Source: Sipunculus nudus (taxonomy: Eukaryota; Annelida; Sipuncula; Golfingiida; Sipunculidae). Taken from it: DNA of 64,000 nt. Under the pieces are notes generated by a model. The model searched no databases, was not told the DNA's origin, and saw nothing but the letters and a program-made list of their open reading frames with translations. The stretch is taken from NCBI GenBank assembly GCA_026874595.1, contig CM049320.1:52340714-52404713 (forward strand). Direction: 5' to 3'. This document shows positions 61,011 to 64,000 of the stretch, one piece after another (position 1 is the stretch's first letter; each line of letters starts with the position of its first letter). A program made the position numbers and the translations under genes.

Positions 61011-64000
61011 ATGATACATCACGTGATAATCATGATACTCTTCACTTCGGGTAAACGAACATTAACAAAAATCGAAATATTCGTAAATTCTGTAATATTC
61101 GTAATACGATATTGCGCTATTTTGTAATGACAGTACTTAGTCACCAGTTGGTGGTCATACGTTTCACATTATTACAGTTGTGTATTTTGGAAAAGATGGA
61201 GTACACGTTATGAGTTCCATCCTCCCCTTGTAATTGTATACTTTCCTTGTAATTGTGTCTTCCCGAAGGCCAATACGGAAGGCAATACCAAACAAGCCGC
61301 TTCATAACAATTTAAAATAAACGGACATGCAAGTTATCAACACAATCAATCGAGTACAGTGACTCTATTTTCATGAAATACTCATGGGAAACTCTTTAAT
61401 GATGCAAAAACGTAAGTGCTGGCAAACTCCAGGGTCCCGAAAGTTGTCAGGTTCATTCCTGGACAGATCGTCACAGAAAGCTTTGACTTCACAAGAATTA
61501 TGAAGCTTGTCGATTTTATAAATGTGCGTCATGTCACTAACTGCACTGAGCCGGGCTGATATGAGCTAAACGTGTTAAAATGTGTTAGCCCTATAGCCCG
61601 TAGGCCAATATTATGAAATTTAAATGACATGTCTTATCACGTATGCCGGGGCCTCGGTATTAGTGTAATAACATGCATGGTCGGTTAATAATAGGATATA
61701 TAACCAAATAACACTCCGACTAATAGTGTAAAACAAGACAACGCATGCATAACGAGAAACATCTTAATCGTCAGCCAAAGCACATTGACCATTCCATAAC
61801 TACAACAAACTCTCTGACATATTTTCGATTTTCTTACTAGAAAGAAACTGACCCTACAATTGGACTTGAGCTGTTTAATTCTCCAACTTTAACAAAGGAG
61901 CAGGTGAGGCATATCTTCTAAAAACCAGCCATGTTGCTCGTTTGTCGATTCTTATATATTTGATTACTGATGGCCTTATCATCATAATTATAATACTTAT
62001 TATCAAAACGTATTATTTATATTTTTGCAATGTTCATATTATTGTTAATACTTGTATCCGTTAAATGCAATCTCGGGTTAACCACATTAATTTTCAGATC
62101 TTACTCAGTTATTTGAATCTCAGACATAACTAATTTTTTTCCAAATGATATTGTCCCTTTATGAACTATCACGTTTGAATTAGGTCGAAAAAATATGGTG
62201 TTGCGAACAATTAATTATATAGAAATAAAGGATTTTATTGTCTTTAAATAGAGATCCAGACAACGGAGTAGATATAAACCTTCCCGGCCAGGGCCTGGCT
62301 ACTTTATTTACATCCAAAATCCGCCCTCTTAGGCCTTCACATGCCAGTTCCTTGGTCGCCGTGGTACCGTCCGTTCGGCAACCTGTATTTTTGCGAATAG
62401 CTTTTTAGAAAAATATTTTGTCCTCTTTTACGATATGCATTCATTCATACGAAATGAAACGGGTTTATCTACGGGAGATTGCACCTAAGACGATAACTTT
62501 ATAATGGTGAAATGATAAAACTGATACTGTGGAGATGCTATTGGCTTATATTCCCGGGGTCCAATTTTCGCGCTTAAATGATTTTACAAAGTTACACTTG
62601 GTGGACGAGGTTGCATTTCTGCGATCGAACCTCAGTCGGACGATCTTTGAATCAAAATTAAATAAACAAAAATCTTGTAGAACCCTATACCCTTCACGTT
62701 CTGAGAGATGAAAAACTCCGATCAATTACACGGAGCTAATTACCGAAACCCCTAATCGGCCAGTAACCCCGAAATGCTAGTATTCACAACTTTGCAACTA
62801 CATTATAATTGTTACCATATCTTCTATCTGCTTCATATCTAGTCCGTAATACATTTTGCCATACTAACATTCAGTGAATCAAAAAATGTGCTCACACGAA
62901 AGGTCGAGCCGATGCCCGTGTAAAAAGAAATAATAGAGCAGGTGGCAAATGATCAAATCGGCCGATGACCAACGATACAAGTCATTTTGGCCTCTGTGAT
63001 ACTTCTTTACCCAAAACACACTGACACGCGGAATGCTTGGGGACCCAAACGGTTTTATTTTGGTGATCACATTGAATCCTAGGAACGTCCAACGATTGAA
63101 AAAGGACCGTCTTTATTATGTAGTTTCGACGTCGAGGCTATTCTTCCACCACGAATGCCTTACATGTGAAATTATCACCATTATAAAGCCTAACACAGCC
63201 TATGATCTTTATTTCATTGATTTTATTAAGGAACTATCAAATCGGCATCATCTGGTTCGTACTACGCTAGAAAAGTAGAGAAACGTGCCTCAGCTTTTCA
63301 GGCCAGCTCTTTCCAATTCGATGCCAAAGATCGATTTAAGACCCGCCAAATGTGTCTTTTACAATGTGATAAACAAGCAGCGTGCAGAACTGCAAATTTG
63401 TTCAGCAATGGTACATGTGAATCACTCCTTTCGCCGACCCTAGACATTACTGCTGTGGCCGAGAGTACGATGTACATCAGGAGTTACCGTGAGTACAGTT
63501 GCTTTGTTATTATCTTAAAGTTTATATAAAATACCCGACTATACAACATCACAAATATTAAGTCATAGAATATAAGCAGAACGCTCGTGCATCTTAAAAA
63601 TCACAATGTGATGGTTATCTGATCTAGTTTTTTATACTAAGTATGTCGGGAAATAAACACACAAATACCGTCAGATAAGTTAATGTTACACAGACAAATC
63701 GGAAAAAGCGATATATTATTATAAGGGGAACTTTTAATTTTACTCAGACCATTTTGTAATGAGCTAATCGTTCTATTACGCAGGATTAACGGGCGGGTTC
63801 GGACATTTCTTTGAGATGGGTATGCCGCACTCCAATAGTGTGAACGTGCCTTCCTGTTACAAGTTTGTCAAGACGGCAAAACTATGGCTGGCCTCGCGGG
63901 ATCACTGTGGGTTAAGTGGTGGCGATCTGGTCAGCATAGAAACAGCGGAGGAAAAGAGTCACATTCAAACCATTGTTCAATCAATGGGAAGCAAAGGTAA
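61011..64000 (+). CDS. Secreted PAN/apple plus C-type lectin gene, 3' end beyond the window
   Basis: The exons are 61011-61050 (signal peptide MIHHVIIMILFTSG, donor GGTAAAC), 63231-63488 (PAN, 258 nt, donor GTGAGT) and 63784-63996 (CTLD first half, 213 nt, donor GTAA at the window edge). All junctions are phase 1. The PAN part has QMCLLQCDKQAACRTANLF and GTCESLLSP; the CTLD part has VPSCYKFVKTAKLW, RDHCGLSGGDLVSIETAEE and SHIQTIVQSMGSK. Exon sizes and phases equal those of the gene at 34236-36640, whose CTLD half-exon it resembles closely. The N-terminal CTLD cysteine is replaced (RLTGGFG for RCPDGFG) while its usual partner in PSCYKF stays. The first exon is chosen on peptide shape, phase and strand, across a 2.2-kb intron. 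The sugar-binding half is not visible. Confidence 0.78.

Noticed and set aside
1-64000. CRISPR arrays, bacterial operons, terminators or ribosome-binding sites
   Set aside because: No regularly spaced direct repeats and no prokaryotic gene layout; spliced genes and animal retroelements show the DNA is eukaryotic.

Overview
The window looks like AT-rich nuclear DNA from a marine invertebrate, most likely a mollusc and perhaps a bivalve. This is inferred from content, not from a marker gene. Genes are split into short exons with GT/AG splice sites, long introns, many (TA)n microsatellites, Penelope-like elements, hAT elements with 8-bp target duplications and a metazoan Ty3/gypsy element. No bacterial gene organisation, operon or CRISPR array is visible.

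The host genes I can recognise form a scattered cluster of small secreted C-type lectin genes. The best is a four-exon minus-strand gene (36640 to 34236): signal peptide, PAN/apple domain, then a C-type lectin domain (CTLD) split over two exons. Every junction is phase 1, and the internal exons are 258 and 213 nt. A second gene of the same design starts on the plus strand at 61011 and runs off the right edge after its first CTLD exon; its PAN and CTLD exons are again exactly 258 and 213 nt. Around them lie dead or partial relatives: CTLD pseudogenes at 11706-13192 (minus), 22290-23864 (plus) and 54162-54374 (minus), a decayed CTLD half-exon near 5895-6125 (minus), and two near-identical signal-peptide exons at 3181 and 48516. 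The two signal exons sit in a direct segmental duplication (about 2845-5870 and 47245-52815). This looks like birth-and-death evolution of a lectin family.

The rest is largely mobile DNA. There are three Penelope-like fragments on the minus strand (7440-10690, interrupted; 37750-40085; 56540-57730). A recent Ty3/gypsy element (41227-46009) has 171-bp LTRs differing at one base, yet carries two frame breaks and a stop. Two related non-autonomous hAT-type elements are at 8033-10425 (inserted in a Penelope-like fragment and itself holding a tRNA-derived palindromic repeat) and 27372-29404 (perfect 8-bp target duplication). A 914-bp element with TTAA target duplication (47409-48322) sits in one arm of the segmental duplication, and the other arm gives its empty site. 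There is also a 175-bp tandem duplication, and many (TA)n tracts.

Region by region: 1-2844 no supported gene; 2845-6930 duplication arm A with lectin remnants; 6930-10700 nested transposons; 10700-13200 lectin pseudogene; 13200-22280 mostly unannotated DNA; 22290-23864 lectin pseudogene; 23865-30130 repeats; 30130-34235 nothing coding recognised; 34236-36640 intact PAN-CTLD gene; 37750-46009 Penelope-like and gypsy elements; 46010-52815 duplication arm B; 52816-57830 lectin and Penelope remnants; 57830-61010 nothing recognised; 61011-64000 start of the second PAN-CTLD gene. I found no clearly new enzymatic or defence system. The most interesting material is the lectin cluster, the nested transposons and the palindromic tRNA-derived repeat. 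All alignments were made by eye.
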